From the NCBI GenBank assembly GCA_039805725.1, contig JBDLTT010000056.1:1-34415 (forward strand): 34,415 nt of DNA, given 5' to 3'. The notes beneath the pieces were generated by a model. The model had not been told where the DNA came from, did no database searches, and worked only from the letters and a program-made list of their open reading frames with translations. Position numbers and translations under genes: made by a program. Positions 1 to 8,287 of the stretch are shown in pieces; within the stretch, counting starts at the first letter, position 1; every line of letters begins with the position of its first letter. Source of the DNA: Fluviibacter sp039805725. Lineage in GTDB: Bacteria; Pseudomonadota; Gammaproteobacteria; Burkholderiales; Rhodocyclaceae.

Positions 1-2304
1 CAGCATTGGTGCTACCGTAATAGCCAATAGACATAGGCAGGTGACGCCCAGCACCGTAACGCTCAGCCTTGGGAAACCAGAGAACAGATAACGGAGCCGT
101 AGCTGGGAATGGCGCAACGCCAATACGAAGCCAATGGTGGTTGAGACCACCATGGTGAAGATGATTGCTCGAACATCTTCTAACGACCGGCCGCTCTCAT
201 ACAACTGCACGTAGCACACCGTGAGGATGGTCCCAACGACCAGGCCCAACAACGTGTGCGATACCAGCTGCGCCCCACTGAGTAACGGCTCTGTGGAACT
301 GCGCGGTGGTTTGGACATTTCCTGATTTGTGCCCCGCTCCGCTTCGAAAACCAGCGAACAGGTGGGGTCAAACACCAGCTCCAGAAACGCAATGTGTATC
401 GGCAAAAGCAGCAGCGGCAATCCCAGTAGAACCGGCATGATCGACAAACAGATGACAGGAATATGAATCGTCAGCGTGTAAAGCAACGCTTGGCGTAAGT
501 TACTAAAAATCCGTCGGCCTAGAGCGATGGCGGTCACGATGGAGGCGAAATCATCTTCCAGCAATACCAGCGAAGCCGCCTCACGGGCAACATCGGTACC
601 GCGCTTCCCCATGGCGATCCCGATATGCGCAGCCTTCAGTGCGGGCGCATCGTTGACGCCATCGCCGGTCATAGCGACGATGGCGCCCTCGCGCTTTAGG
701 GTTTCAACAATCTGCAGCTTGCGCTCCGGCGTGATGCGCGCATGAACGTCTTCAGGCACAATCCCGACCTTGCGCGCAATGGCGGCGGCCGTTCTGGGGT
801 GGTCTCCCGTAATCATGACCACACGAATGCCGGCGCGCTGACAGGCGGCCACGGCAGCGGGTACGTCTTTCCGGACAGGATCTTCCAAACCAACCAGACC
901 AATGAATTCAAACTCGAAATCGTGCTGTATCTCTGGCCAGTCGCTATCGATGGGATACGTGCCTTTGGCGACGCCGAGCACACGCAAGCCCTGCGCCGCC
1001 AACACCATGGCGTCGGTTTCAACCTCCCGCCGGCGCGCCTCTGGCAAATGACACAGATCAATCATAGCTTCCGGCGCACCCTTGGAGGCAATCACCCGAT
1101 GTGGCAATGTCGATCCATGCCAACCATGAGACATGGCCATGAGTTCGGCGCTCAGTTCATACTCACGCGCCAGTTGCCAACCTTCCCCCGGATGGGTGGC
1201 TTCGCTGAGATGCCGCCGCGCAAAGTCGTGCAAGGCCACTTCCATAGGATCATGCGGCTCGATCTCGCTACCTAGCACCGTAAAACGCACGAGTTCGGCG
1301 TAGGCCTCCGGCAACACCGTCAACCCCTCGGTCAGCAGCGTGACACCATCGACGGCGAGTGCTGCCACTTTCATGCGGTTCTCGGTCAGCGTGCCGGTTT
1401 TATCGACGCACAATACCGTGGTTTTGCCGAGCGTCTCGATGGCATTCAGATTGCGTGTCAGCACCTTGTGCTGCGCGATGCGGCGCGCCCCCAGGGCAAA
1501 GAACACAATCATGATGACCGGAAATTCCTGCGGCAACGCCGCCATAGCCAAGGTGATGCCCGACAAGACACCTTCTAGCCAAGAACCCGTACTCAATCCG
1601 TAAATCAATGCCAGCGCCACGCAGAGCATGAGCGCCAATACGGCAAGGCGCATGGTGAGTCGTTTCACCTGCTGATGAAGCGGTGACGCTTCCGGATCGA
1701 TTTCTTTTAGCGCCTTGCCGATGCTGCCCAGGCGCGTGGATAACCCCGTGGCGATGACCTCGGCCACGCCCTGCCCGCGCACGATCATCGTGCCGGCATA
1801 GACCAGCGCCTCGGTCGATAACTTCGGCACACTGACCGACTCACCCGTCAGCATGGATTCATCAGCCGATAGTTCGTGAAACTCCAGAACCCGCGCGTCA
1901 GCCGGCACTCGATCGCCCTCCGTCAGGAGCAGGATATCGCCGATGACGACATCGCATCCGGGAATACGGGTTTCGACGCCATCGCGAATGACCAGCGCCC
2001 GCGGACTCGAGAGATCACGCAAAGCCTCGAGTGCGCGCTCGGTGCGCTGCTCCTGGGCGATGGTGACGACGATGATGATGCCGACAAAACCTACTAACAC
2101 CAGCGCGTCATGGACATCGCCCATAAGGAGATAGAGAACACCCGCCGTCATAAGCAGCAGGAACATGGGCTCGGTCGCCACTTCCGCGCAGATTTTGAGC
2201 AGCCCACGCGTTTGTTCCAGCGACAGCTCGTTCGGGCCATCCTGTTGCAGACGGCGATGTGCTTCCTTTATCGAAAGTCCTGTCGGCAGTATTTTTTGAG
2301 TCAT
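1..2304 (-). CDS. P-type cation-transporting ATPase (C-terminus cut off by window edge)
   Basis: Inner-membrane ion pump driven by ATP through an aspartyl-phosphate intermediate. The frame is open from ATG at 2304 to base 1, giving 768 residues without the C-terminus. An in-frame TAA lies just upstream, so this is the first possible start. It begins with a short cation-ATPase N-domain (GLSIKEAHRRLQQDGPNEL). The actuator loop has DESMLTGES, the phosphorylation motif is DKTGTLT (Asp301), and the hinge is TGDGVNDAPALK; hydrophobic helices occur on both sides. The membrane helix before the phosphorylation site carries PQEFP (258-262), where Ca/Na P2A pumps usually have PEGL. This and the lack of an N-terminal CxxC metal domain argue against a copper/zinc P1B pump. 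The transported ion cannot be told from sequence. The gene is separated from upstream sucCD by an intrinsic terminator only 18 bases before its start. Family assignment is firm, substrate unknown. Confidence 0.93.
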   Translation of the reverse strand, partial: MTQKILPTGLSIKEAHRRLQQDGPNELSLEQTRGLLKICAEVATEPMFLLLMTAGVLYLLMGDVHDALVLVGFVGIIIVVTIAQEQRTERALEALRDLSSPRALVIRDGVETRIPGCDVVIGDILLLTEGDRVPADARVLEFHELSADESMLTGESVSVPKLSTEALVYAGTMIVRGQGVAEVIATGLSTRLGSIGKALKEIDPEASPLHQQVKRLTMRLAVLALMLCVALALIYGLSTGSWLEGVLSGITLAMAALPQEFPVIMIVFFALGARRIAQHKVLTRNLNAIETLGKTTVLCVDKTGTLTENRMKVAALAVDGVTLLTEGLTVLPEAYAELVRFTVLGSEIEPHDPMEVALHDFARRHLSEATHPGEGWQLAREYELSAELMAMSHGWHGSTLPHRVIASKGAPEAMIDLCHLPEARRREVETDAMVLAAQGLRVLGVAKGTYPIDSDWPEIQHDFEFEFIGLVGLEDPVRKDVPAAVAACQRAGIRVVMITGDHPRTAAAIARKVGIVPEDVHARITPERKLQIVETLKREGAIVAMTGDGVNDAPALKAAHIGIAMGKRGTDVAREAASLVLLEDDFASIVTAIALGRRIFSNLRQALLYTLTIHIPVICLSIMPVLLGLPLLLLPIHIAFLELVFDPTCSLVFEAERGTNQEMSKPPRSSTEPLLSGAQLVSHTLLGLVVGTILTVCYVQLYESGRSLEDVRAIIFTMVVSTTIGFVLALRHSQLRLRYLFSGFPRLSVTVLGVTCLCLLAITVAPML

Positions 2305-2322
2305 TACTGATTACTATCCCAC

Positions 2323-2354
2323 AAAAAAAGAAACCCGGCCGGAGCCGGGTTTCT
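2323..2354 (-). terminator. Intrinsic terminator of sucCD
   Basis: On the minus strand a GC-rich stem (arms 2329-2339 and 2344-2354, 11 perfect pairs, 4-base loop) is followed by a run of T (complement of 2323-2329). It lies 25 bases after the sucD stop and before the P-type ATPase start, so it should insulate the two. Confidence 0.92.
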
Positions 2355-2379
2355 TGTAGTGACTGCGTCGACGAACCGA

Positions 2380-3273
2380 TTACAGCAGCCCCTTGAGGAG
2401 CTTGGCCATTTCAGACGGGTTACGCGTCACCGTGAAGCCGCACTCTTCCATCACGGCGAGTTTGGCATCGGCGGTATCTGCACCACCCGAAATCAGGGCA
2501 CCGGCGTGACCCATGCGCTTACCCGGCGGGGCAGTAACACCCGCGATGAAGCCAACGACCGGCTTCTTCATGTTGTCTTTGCACCAACGGGCGGCTTCGG
2601 CTTCGTCCGGACCACCGATTTCACCGATCATGATGACGGCGTCGGTATCAGGATCGTCATTGAACATCTTCATGATGTCGATGTGCTTCAGGCCATTGAT
2701 GGGGTCACCACCAATACCGACCGCAGTCGACTGCCCCAGACCCAGTTCGGTCAGCTGACCGACGGCTTCGTAGGTCAGCGTGCCCGAGCGGGACACGACG
2801 CCGATACGACCCTTTTTGTGGATATGGCCCGGCATGATGCCGATCTTGATTTCATCCGGAGTGATGAGACCCGGGCAGTTCGGGCCAAGCAGCAGCGTCT
2901 TCTTGCCGCCCTTGGCTTCTTTTTCTTTCATCTTGTTGCGCAGGATCAGCATGTCGCGGACGGGAATACCTTCCGTGATACAGATGGCCAGATCCAGGTC
3001 GGCTTCAACGGCTTCCCAAATCGCCGCAGCAGCGCCCGGGGGCGGCACGTAGATCACCGAAACGGTAGCGCCGGTATCTTTAGCAGCTTCCTTAACGGTG
3101 CCGTAGATGGGCACATCGAGGATCTTCTCGCCGGCTTTCTTCGGGTTAACGCCAGCGACGAAACAATTCTTGCCGTTGGCGTATTCGATACACTTTTCGG
3201 TGTGGAACTGACCGGTCTTGCCGGTGATGCCCTGGGTGATGACTTTGGTGTCTTTGTTAATCAGGATAGACAT
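2380..3273 (-). CDS. sucD: Succinyl-CoA synthetase (ADP/GDP-forming) alpha subunit
   Basis: TCA-cycle enzyme subunit (297 aa) that with SucC interconverts succinyl-CoA and succinate with substrate-level phosphorylation in the cytosol. The N-terminal CoA-binding Rossmann domain starts with QGITGKTGQFHT. The ligase domain contains GPNCPGLITP, SRSGTLTYEA and the phosphohistidine motif GKRMGHAGAL (His about residue 256, equivalent to E. coli His246). It is slightly longer than the E. coli protein (289 aa) because of a short Lys/Glu-rich insertion around residues 113-124, before GPNCPG. An AGGAG lies 7 bases before the ATG. The start is 10 bases after the sucC stop, so the two form one operon, closed by the terminator at 2323-2354. 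Confidence 0.98.
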   Translation of the reverse strand: MSILINKDTKVITQGITGKTGQFHTEKCIEYANGKNCFVAGVNPKKAGEKILDVPIYGTVKEAAKDTGATVSVIYVPPPGAAAAIWEAVEADLDLAICITEGIPVRDMLILRNKMKEKEAKGGKKTLLLGPNCPGLITPDEIKIGIMPGHIHKKGRIGVVSRSGTLTYEAVGQLTELGLGQSTAVGIGGDPINGLKHIDIMKMFNDDPDTDAVIMIGEIGGPDEAEAARWCKDNMKKPVVGFIAGVTAPPGKRMGHAGALISGGADTADAKLAVMEECGFTVTRNPSEMAKLLKGLL

Positions 3274-3283
3274 TCAGTGCTCC

Positions 3284-4444
3284 TTACTTGACCGCAGCAA
3301 CGATCTTGGTGGCGGCTTCGGCCATGGAATCGGCAGAGATAATCGGCAGGCCCGAATCCTTGAGGATTTGCTTGCCCAGATCTTCGTTGGTACCCTTCAT
3401 GCGCACAACCAGCGGCACCGACAGATGGGTTTCCTTGGCGGCTGCGACCACGCCGGTGGCGATGGTGTCACAACGCATGATACCGCCGAAGATGTTGACC
3501 AGAATGCCCTTGACTTTCGGGTTCTTGAGCATGATCTTGAAGGCTTCGGTCACCTTCTCGGTCGTGGCACCGCCACCGACGTCGAGGAAGTTGGCCGGCT
3601 CGGCACCGAACAGCTTGATGGTGTCCATCGTGGCCATGGCAAGACCTGCGCCGTTGACCAGACAGCCGATGTTGCCGTCGAGCGAGATGTAGGCCAGATC
3701 GAACTTCGAGGCTTCGACTTCGTCGGCATCTTCTTCGTCCAGATCGCGGAAAGCCACGATCTCTTCCTGACGGTACAGCGAGTTCGAATCAAAGTTGAAC
3801 TTGGCGTCCAGCGCCTTGATGTTGCCGTTACCTTCGAGGATCAGCGGGTTGATTTCGGCCAGCGACGCATCGGTTTCCATGTAGCAGGTGTAGAGCTTTT
3901 TGAAGGTATCCATGGCCTGGGCTTGCGAGCCCGCTGGAATACCAATGCCGTCGGCCAGGGTCTTGGCCTGCGCGTCGGTCATGCCGACCAGCGGGTTAAT
4001 GAAGACCTTGATAATTTTTTCCGGGGTCTTATGGGCAACTTCTTCGATGTCCATACCGCCTTCAGACGAGGCCATCATGGCGACGCTCTGCGTGGCGCGA
4101 TCGGTCAGGGCGGCAACATAATATTCGTGCTTGATGTCGGCGCCTTCTTCGATCAGCAGGTTACGAACCTTCTGACCTTCCGGGCCAGTCTGGTGCGTGA
4201 TCAGCTGCATACCGAGAATGTCGTTGGCGTACTTACGCACTTCGTCGAGCGACTTGGCGACTTTAACGCCACCGCCCTTACCGCGACCACCTGCGTGAAT
4301 CTGGGCTTTCACCACCCAAACGTTGCCACCGAGGGTTTCCGCTGCCTTCACAGCGTCATCGACGCTGGTGCAGTGGATACCGCGCGGAACACTGACGCCG
4401 AATTTCTTCAGGATTTGTTTGCCCTGATATTCGTGAATTTTCAT
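3284..4444 (-). CDS. sucC: Succinyl-CoA synthetase (ADP/GDP-forming) beta subunit
   Basis: Beta subunit (386 aa; usual length about 388) that binds nucleotide and takes phosphate from the SucD histidine. It opens with MKIHEYQGKQILKKFGV, typical of the family. The ATP-grasp region has the glycine-rich HAGGRGKGGGVK (about 52-62) and ends with metal-binding AEINPLIL and ALDAK. The C-terminal ligase domain has the GLAMATMD and FLDVGGGA stretches. AAGGA precedes the ATG at a good distance. It is the first gene of sucCD. The usual neighbours sucAB or lpd are not in the window. A leader of about 140 bases runs back to a possible extended -10 promoter at 4584-4592. Confidence 0.98.
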   Translation of the reverse strand: MKIHEYQGKQILKKFGVSVPRGIHCTSVDDAVKAAETLGGNVWVVKAQIHAGGRGKGGGVKVAKSLDEVRKYANDILGMQLITHQTGPEGQKVRNLLIEEGADIKHEYYVAALTDRATQSVAMMASSEGGMDIEEVAHKTPEKIIKVFINPLVGMTDAQAKTLADGIGIPAGSQAQAMDTFKKLYTCYMETDASLAEINPLILEGNGNIKALDAKFNFDSNSLYRQEEIVAFRDLDEEDADEVEASKFDLAYISLDGNIGCLVNGAGLAMATMDTIKLFGAEPANFLDVGGGATTEKVTEAFKIMLKNPKVKGILVNIFGGIMRCDTIATGVVAAAKETHLSVPLVVRMKGTNEDLGKQILKDSGLPIISADSMAEAATKIVAAVK

Positions 4445-4583
4445 GCGCTTTCCTTGCCTATTATGGTTACGAATATCGAACGGATAACTCCCCCACCCGC
4501 CCGATTGAGAACGTAGTAGCCGAACAATGACACACGCTTTCTGCCCGTTTGAGCCCAGCGTTATGACTCGATCGGATGCGTCG

Positions 4584-4592
4584 ATTCTAGCA
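4584..4592 (-). promoter_or_regulatory. Possible extended -10 promoter for sucCD
   Basis: The minus strand reads TGCTAGAAT, an extended -10 (TGn plus TAGAAT, 5 of 6 to consensus). No good -35 lies at the right spacing. It would give a 5' leader of about 135 bases for sucC. Confidence 0.35.
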
Positions 4593-4657
4593 CGCAGCCG
4601 ACAAAGCGCGCGCCTTAAAATTCATAATTATGGGCTTCTGAAACGGCGATTTTGCCG

Positions 4658-4703
4658 CCGGTTTGACTAAAAAATGAGCAAATTTTCCGGTAAGTCAAAC
4701 CGG
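4658..4703. repeat. Inverted repeat across the 3' end of the NIF3 gene
   Basis: Perfect 11-base arms (CCGGTTTGACT at 4658-4668 and its complement at 4693-4703) surround a 24-base A/T-rich loop. The TGA stop of the NIF3 gene (4695-4697) lies inside the distal arm. It can form a cruciform or RNA hairpin and may end NIF3 transcription, but no T-run directly follows the stem on the minus strand, so it is not a textbook terminator. Confidence 0.6.
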
Positions 4704-5453
4704 ACTATCGACTTCCAGATACCGCACCCGAATCCCGAACTGTTTGGCGATCGCTGCACCCAGCGCCTGAACCCCAAAACGCTCGGTCGCGTGGTGGCCG
4801 GCGGCCAGGTAGGCAACACCGGTTTCCCGCGCCAGATGCACCATGGGTTCGGAGACTTCCCCCGTGACGAAGGCATCGGCGCCGGCCTGGATGGCCGCCT
4901 CGAAATAGCTCTGCGCGCCGCCGGTACACCAGGCGATGCGGCCGATCGGCCGATCCATGGATTCGGCCAGCAAGAAGGGGGGCCGGCCAAGGGCCTTTTC
5001 CAGATCGGCGGCGACCGATGCGACGGTGGCACCTGCTAACGGTGTCCCGAGACAACCCAGGTCCTGTTCCCCGAACACGCCGGTCTGCGTCCAGCCAGCG
5101 GCTTTGGCCAGACCCGCATTGTTGCCGAGCGTTGGGTGCGCATCCAGCGGCAGGTGGTAAGCGTAGAGGTTGATGTCGTTAGTCAACAACGTCTTCAGAC
5201 GATGGCGTTTGATGCCGGTTACTGACCCGCTTTCGCCCCGCCAGAACCACCCGTGATGCACCAGAATCGCATCGGCACCCTCGTTTACCGCCAGATCCAA
5301 TAGAGCCTGATTGGCGGTGACACCGCAGACGATGGCGGCAATTTCGTTGCGGCCTTCCACTTGCAAACCGTTTGGGCAATAATCCCTAAAGCCCTCCGGC
5401 TTCAGCAATTCGTTCAGTGTATGCGTCAGCGCATCGCGAGTGACAGAAGCCAT
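4695..5453 (-). CDS. NIF3-family dinuclear metal-centre protein (YbgI-like)
   Basis: A 252-residue member of the NIF3/YbgI family, hexameric ring proteins with a two-metal site; some members are annotated GTP cyclohydrolase I type 2, but the physiological role is unsettled. Metal-ligand motifs are visible in order: HHGWFW (His66-His67), YHLPLDAH (His100, Asp104) and GHHATE (His220/His221, Glu224). The N-terminal MASVTRDALTHTLNELLKP and the PNGLQVEG stretch are characteristic. AAGGA lies before the ATG. It diverges from the glutamine amidotransferase gene with only 38 bases between the two starts, so their promoters must overlap or lie in coding sequence. The stop lies inside an inverted repeat. 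The family is certain, the function is not. Confidence 0.93.
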   Translation of the reverse strand: MASVTRDALTHTLNELLKPEGFRDYCPNGLQVEGRNEIAAIVCGVTANQALLDLAVNEGADAILVHHGWFWRGESGSVTGIKRHRLKTLLTNDINLYAYHLPLDAHPTLGNNAGLAKAAGWTQTGVFGEQDLGCLGTPLAGATVASVAADLEKALGRPPFLLAESMDRPIGRIAWCTGGAQSYFEAAIQAGADAFVTGEVSEPMVHLARETGVAYLAAGHHATERFGVQALGAAIAKQFGIRVRYLEVDSPV

Positions 5454-5491
5454 GGGTGGTTCCTTGAATAGTCCTGTATGGAGTTTAATGC

Positions 5492-6292
5492 ATGTGCCAG
5501 CTGCTCGGCATGAGTTGTAACGTACCGACGGATATCTGCTTTTCGTTTAGCGGCTTCGCCAAACGCGGCGGCGGCACGGATGTGCATAAAGATGGCTGGG
5601 GTATCGGCTTTTTTGAAGGGACCGATGGCCGGGGTTGCCGGGTCTTTCTCGACCCCTCGCCGTCGATCGAGTCGCCGCTGGCCGGCCTGGTAAAGGATTA
5701 CCCGATTCAGTCCATGAATGTGGTGGCGCACATCCGCAAAGCCACCCAGGGTGATATCTGCCTGCAGAATACGCACCCTTTTCAGCGCGAACTCTGGGGG
5801 CGCTACTGGGTTTTTGCCCACAACGGCAACCTGGTCGACTTCAATCCAGAGTTGTCGGGTCGGTATCTGCCCGTCGGCACCACCGACAGTGAGCGTGCAT
5901 TCTGTTTTTTGCTGGACACCCTGGCCTCCCGCTTCGGCCCGACGGCGCCCAGTTACGAACACCTGCTCGATACCATGGCCGAAGTCGCCGCCATTCTGCG
6001 CGCCCATGGCCCGGCGAATTTCTTACTGTCAAACGGTCGCTGGCTGATCGCCCACTGCTCGACGGATCTGCACTACATCGTGCGGCGCGCGCCCTTCAAT
6101 CAGGCACACCTGAAGGATGACGATGTGTCGATTGATTTCAGCGAAGTGGCCTCGGATACCGATCGCGTAACCGTCATCGCCACCACACCGCTCACCGACA
6201 ATGAAGCCTGGACACGTATTGCGCCAGGGTGCCTGATGTTGTTTCGCGCCGGCGAGCCGGTCGAAATCCGACACGCCGATCAGGCGGTCTGA
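5492..6292 (+). CDS. Class II glutamine amidotransferase, YafJ-like
   Basis: A stand-alone Ntn-type glutaminase domain (266 aa) like E. coli YafJ. The start is fixed by the catalytic cysteine, which must be residue 2 after Met removal (MCQLLGMSCN). An out-of-frame ATG four bases earlier is ignored. GGAG lies 8 bases upstream. Other family signatures are KDGWGIGFF, AHIRKAT (Arg that holds glutamine), FAHNGNL and TDSERAFCFLL. The ammonia acceptor is unknown because no synthase domain is attached. It diverges from the NIF3 gene. Its 3' end overlaps the convergent tatC end by 13 bases (6280-6292), so no intrinsic terminator can lie between them. The physiological role of the YafJ family is not established. 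Confidence 0.93.
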   Translation: MCQLLGMSCNVPTDICFSFSGFAKRGGGTDVHKDGWGIGFFEGTDGRGCRVFLDPSPSIESPLAGLVKDYPIQSMNVVAHIRKATQGDICLQNTHPFQRELWGRYWVFAHNGNLVDFNPELSGRYLPVGTTDSERAFCFLLDTLASRFGPTAPSYEHLLDTMAEVAAILRAHGPANFLLSNGRWLIAHCSTDLHYIVRRAPFNQAHLKDDDVSIDFSEVASDTDRVTVIATTPLTDNEAWTRIAPGCLMLFRAGEPVEIRHADQAV

Positions 6293-7116
6293 TCGGCCTC
6301 AGTATCCGCGATGGCTTTAGCCACTGGTTTGACGAACTGCGCCAATACAATGCCCAGTTCGTAAAGCAACCATAGCGGTACCGCCAGCAGCACCTGAGAC
6401 ATCACATCCGGCGGCGTAAAAATTGCACCGATCACAAAAGCCCCGACGATGACATAGGGGCGCCAGGCGCGGAGTTTTTCAAGCGAAACGATGCCCATCC
6501 GTACCAGCACGATCACCACCACGGGCACCTCAAAGGTTATACCAAAGGCCAAAAAAGTCGTCAGCACGAACGACAGATACTTGTCGATGTCGGTCATCCA
6601 GGCCACGCCTTCGGGCGCGATGGCGACCATAAAGCCAAATACCGATGGGAAGACCACAAAATAGGCAAAAGCCATACCAGCAGCGAACAGCCCGAGCGAG
6701 GCTAGCATCAGGGGGATCGCCAGTGATTTCTCGTGCTGATACAAACCGGGGGCGATAAACGCCCAAACTTGCCAGAGCACCACGGGCAAAGCAATCAAGA
6801 ACGCCAACATCAAGGTCACTTTGACCGGTACGAGGAAAACGCCAACGACGTCGGTCGCAATCATTTGTCCGCCTTGCGGCAAGACGGCGATCATGGGTTC
6901 CGCCAGCAGGGCATACCAATCACGAGACCACGGAAACATCACCAGAAATACCATCAATACGGCCAATGCGGCGCGGATAATCCGCGTACGCAGCTCGACC
7001 AGATGTTCGATCAGCGTGCCGTGGATACCCTCATCCTGCACCGGACCTTCCAGTACCGGAGGGGCTTCTTCTACAGGTGCGTTTGAACGCTGGAGAAATT
7101 TAGGCAGTCGAATCAT
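6280..7116 (-). CDS. tatC: Sec-independent protein translocase subunit TatC
   Basis: Multispanning inner-membrane core (278 aa) of the twin-arginine translocase, which binds the RR signal peptide with TatB. After a hydrophilic N-terminus (1-35), the conserved HLVELRTRIIRA opens the first of six hydrophobic helices. Further signatures are FIAPGLYQHEK, the FVVFP region and FTPPDVMSQ near the C-terminus. The start is 2 bases after the tatB stop, the last position in the his-hinT-tat string. It overlaps the convergent amidotransferase gene by 13 bases. The N-terminal extension is somewhat longer than in E. coli TatC (258 aa). Confidence 0.97.
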   Translation of the reverse strand: MIRLPKFLQRSNAPVEEAPPVLEGPVQDEGIHGTLIEHLVELRTRIIRAALAVLMVFLVMFPWSRDWYALLAEPMIAVLPQGGQMIATDVVGVFLVPVKVTLMLAFLIALPVVLWQVWAFIAPGLYQHEKSLAIPLMLASLGLFAAGMAFAYFVVFPSVFGFMVAIAPEGVAWMTDIDKYLSFVLTTFLAFGITFEVPVVVIVLVRMGIVSLEKLRAWRPYVIVGAFVIGAIFTPPDVMSQVLLAVPLWLLYELGIVLAQFVKPVAKAIADTEADQTA

Positions 7117-7118
7117 GA

Positions 7119-7565
7119 TCAGAACAGACGAAACTGGTCGTCACCCGGCGTTGGTGCCGGCGTTTTTTCTGGAGCGGGTGCTGCAGGCTCAGTAATATCG
7201 GCCTTAGCATCCCGTTTTTTGCGAATGCGTGGCTTGGTGAGCGCGGGTGTTTCTTCAGCCAACGGTGCAGGAAGGTCAGCGGCCGTGGTCTGATGTTTTT
7301 CGACTTCGTGTTTCAGCGTTGATTCCACAACACGCATGGATTCCTGCATCGACTGCACGGTAGTTTCCATTTCCTGTTGCAAGCGGCGAATCTCCTCAAA
7401 TTCGACCTCACGATTGAAGTCGCGCTTGATGTCATGCACATAACGCTGCAACCGCCCGGCCAACTGGCCGATATTGCGGGCGACGCCAGGCAGGCGTTCG
7501 GGTCCGATGACCACCAACGCCACAACAGCCACCAGGAGCAGTTCGGAAAAGCCGATATCAAACAT
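7119..7565 (-). CDS. tatB: Sec-independent protein translocase subunit TatB
   Basis: A 148-residue TatB. It has an N-terminal transmembrane helix MFDIGFSELLLVAVVALVVI, the Gly-Pro hinge in GPERLP, then a long amphipathic/coiled helix rich in Glu, Gln and Lys (to about 95) and a low-complexity Pro/Ala tail. Glu8 in the membrane helix and the GPERLPG sequence separate it from TatA. It partners TatC in signal-peptide recognition. No Shine-Dalgarno-like sequence lies just before the ATG (the leader ends TTTCCC), and a hairpin with T-tract lies between tatA and tatB. Both would lower TatB/TatC relative to TatA. Confidence 0.95.
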   Translation of the reverse strand: MFDIGFSELLLVAVVALVVIGPERLPGVARNIGQLAGRLQRYVHDIKRDFNREVEFEEIRRLQQEMETTVQSMQESMRVVESTLKHEVEKHQTTAADLPAPLAEETPALTKPRIRKKRDAKADITEPAAPAPEKTPAPTPGDDQFRLF

Positions 7566-7590
7566 GGGAAATGAGCGCTAATCTTGATCC

Positions 7591-7630
7591 GGAAAAACAA
7601 ACCCGCGCAGCGCATGATGCGGGCGCGGGT
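7591..7630 (-). terminator. Hairpin with T-tract between tatA and tatB (possible attenuating terminator)
   Basis: Outer stem ACCCGCGC (7601-7608) pairs with GCGCGGGT (7623-7630), and an inner CGCAT/ATGCG stem sits at 7611-7615 and 7617-7621. On the minus strand the stem is followed at once by TTTGTTTTT (complement of 7592-7600). It lies after the tatA stop and ends 26 bases before tatB, so it may let only part of the transcripts run into tatBC. Confidence 0.55.
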
Positions 7631-7648
7631 AGGTCATGCTTGGGATAT

Positions 7649-7882
7649 TTAACCCTTGGTCGACTCGCCTTCGATCGTGCGAGCCCCGGGCTGTTCCGCC
7701 GGCGGCACATTGCCTGCGGCTTGACCGGAAGCGTTCGTTGATTCGCCCTCTTTGAGGCCTTCCTTGAAGCCTTTGACAGCGCCGCCCAGATCCTGACCGA
7801 CATTACGCAGCTTCTTGGTACCGAAAATCAGCAGAATGATGACTAGAACGATCAGCCAGTGCCAGATACTGAATGAACCCAT
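7649..7882 (-). CDS. tatA: Sec-independent protein translocase subunit TatA
   Basis: A 77-residue TatA, the pore/patch-forming subunit. It has a short N-terminal transmembrane helix (MGSFSIWHWLIVLVIILLIF), the Phe-Gly hinge in FGTKKLRNVG, an amphipathic helix (GQDLGGAVKGFKEGLKEGE) and a hydrophilic tail. GGGAG precedes the ATG by 9 bases. It follows hinT by 38 bases in the same string. A stem-loop with T-tract lies downstream, before tatB. Confidence 0.96.
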   Translation of the reverse strand: MGSFSIWHWLIVLVIILLIFGTKKLRNVGQDLGGAVKGFKEGLKEGESTNASGQAAGNVPPAEQPGARTIEGESTKG

Positions 7883-7920
7883 GACGTTAACTCCCTGCGT
7901 TTAAGTAGTAATGCGTTGTT

Positions 7921-8277
7921 TCAAGCAAGACGCTTGAGCATCGGGCCAACCGGTTGCTCGCCACCAACCACATGCGCGTGGAGATGTGGCACTTCCTGAC
8001 AACCGATCTCGCCGTTGTTAATGATGACACGGAAACCACCAGGACTGCCGGCTTCGACGGCCAGTTGATTGGCCACCGCCAGTATGCGCCCGAGCGTGGG
8101 TTCATCCGAGGCCGAGACGTGCTGCAATGACGTCAGGTGTTGTTTAGGAATCACCAGAATGTGCACCTGACGCTGGGGATTGATGTCGTGAAAAGCATAC
8201 ACGAGGTCATCTTCGTAAATTTTCTTCGACGGAATGTCGCCCGCGACAATTTTGCAGAATATACAGTTGGCACTCAT
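7921..8277 (-). CDS. hinT: HIT-family purine nucleotide phosphoramidase HinT
   Basis: A 118-residue histidine-triad protein. The HIT motif HLHAH (His98, His100, His102) ends the catalytic region; the central His is the nucleophile that attacks purine nucleoside phosphoramidates or adenylates. The N-terminal NCIFCKIVAGDIPS is typical of HinT. I chose the ATG at 8277 because AGGAG lies 7 bases upstream and it avoids overlap with hisE. An earlier in-frame start at 8319 would add 14 unlike residues. It lies 10 bases downstream of hisE, the position seen in many beta/gammaproteobacterial his-hinT-tat loci. Confidence 0.95.
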   Translation of the reverse strand: MSANCIFCKIVAGDIPSKKIYEDDLVYAFHDINPQRQVHILVIPKQHLTSLQHVSASDEPTLGRILAVANQLAVEAGSPGGFRVIINNGEIGCQEVPHLHAHVVGGEQPVGPMLKRLA

Positions 8278-8287
8278 GACGACGCTC

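Noticed and set aside
3218..4516. Long plus-strand open frame (432 codons) opposite sucC/sucD, and a 310-codon one at 2359-3291
   Set aside because: Both are exactly antisense to well-matched sucC and sucD; their translations are His/Asp/Gly/Arg-rich without family features, the usual antisense shadow in GC-rich genes.
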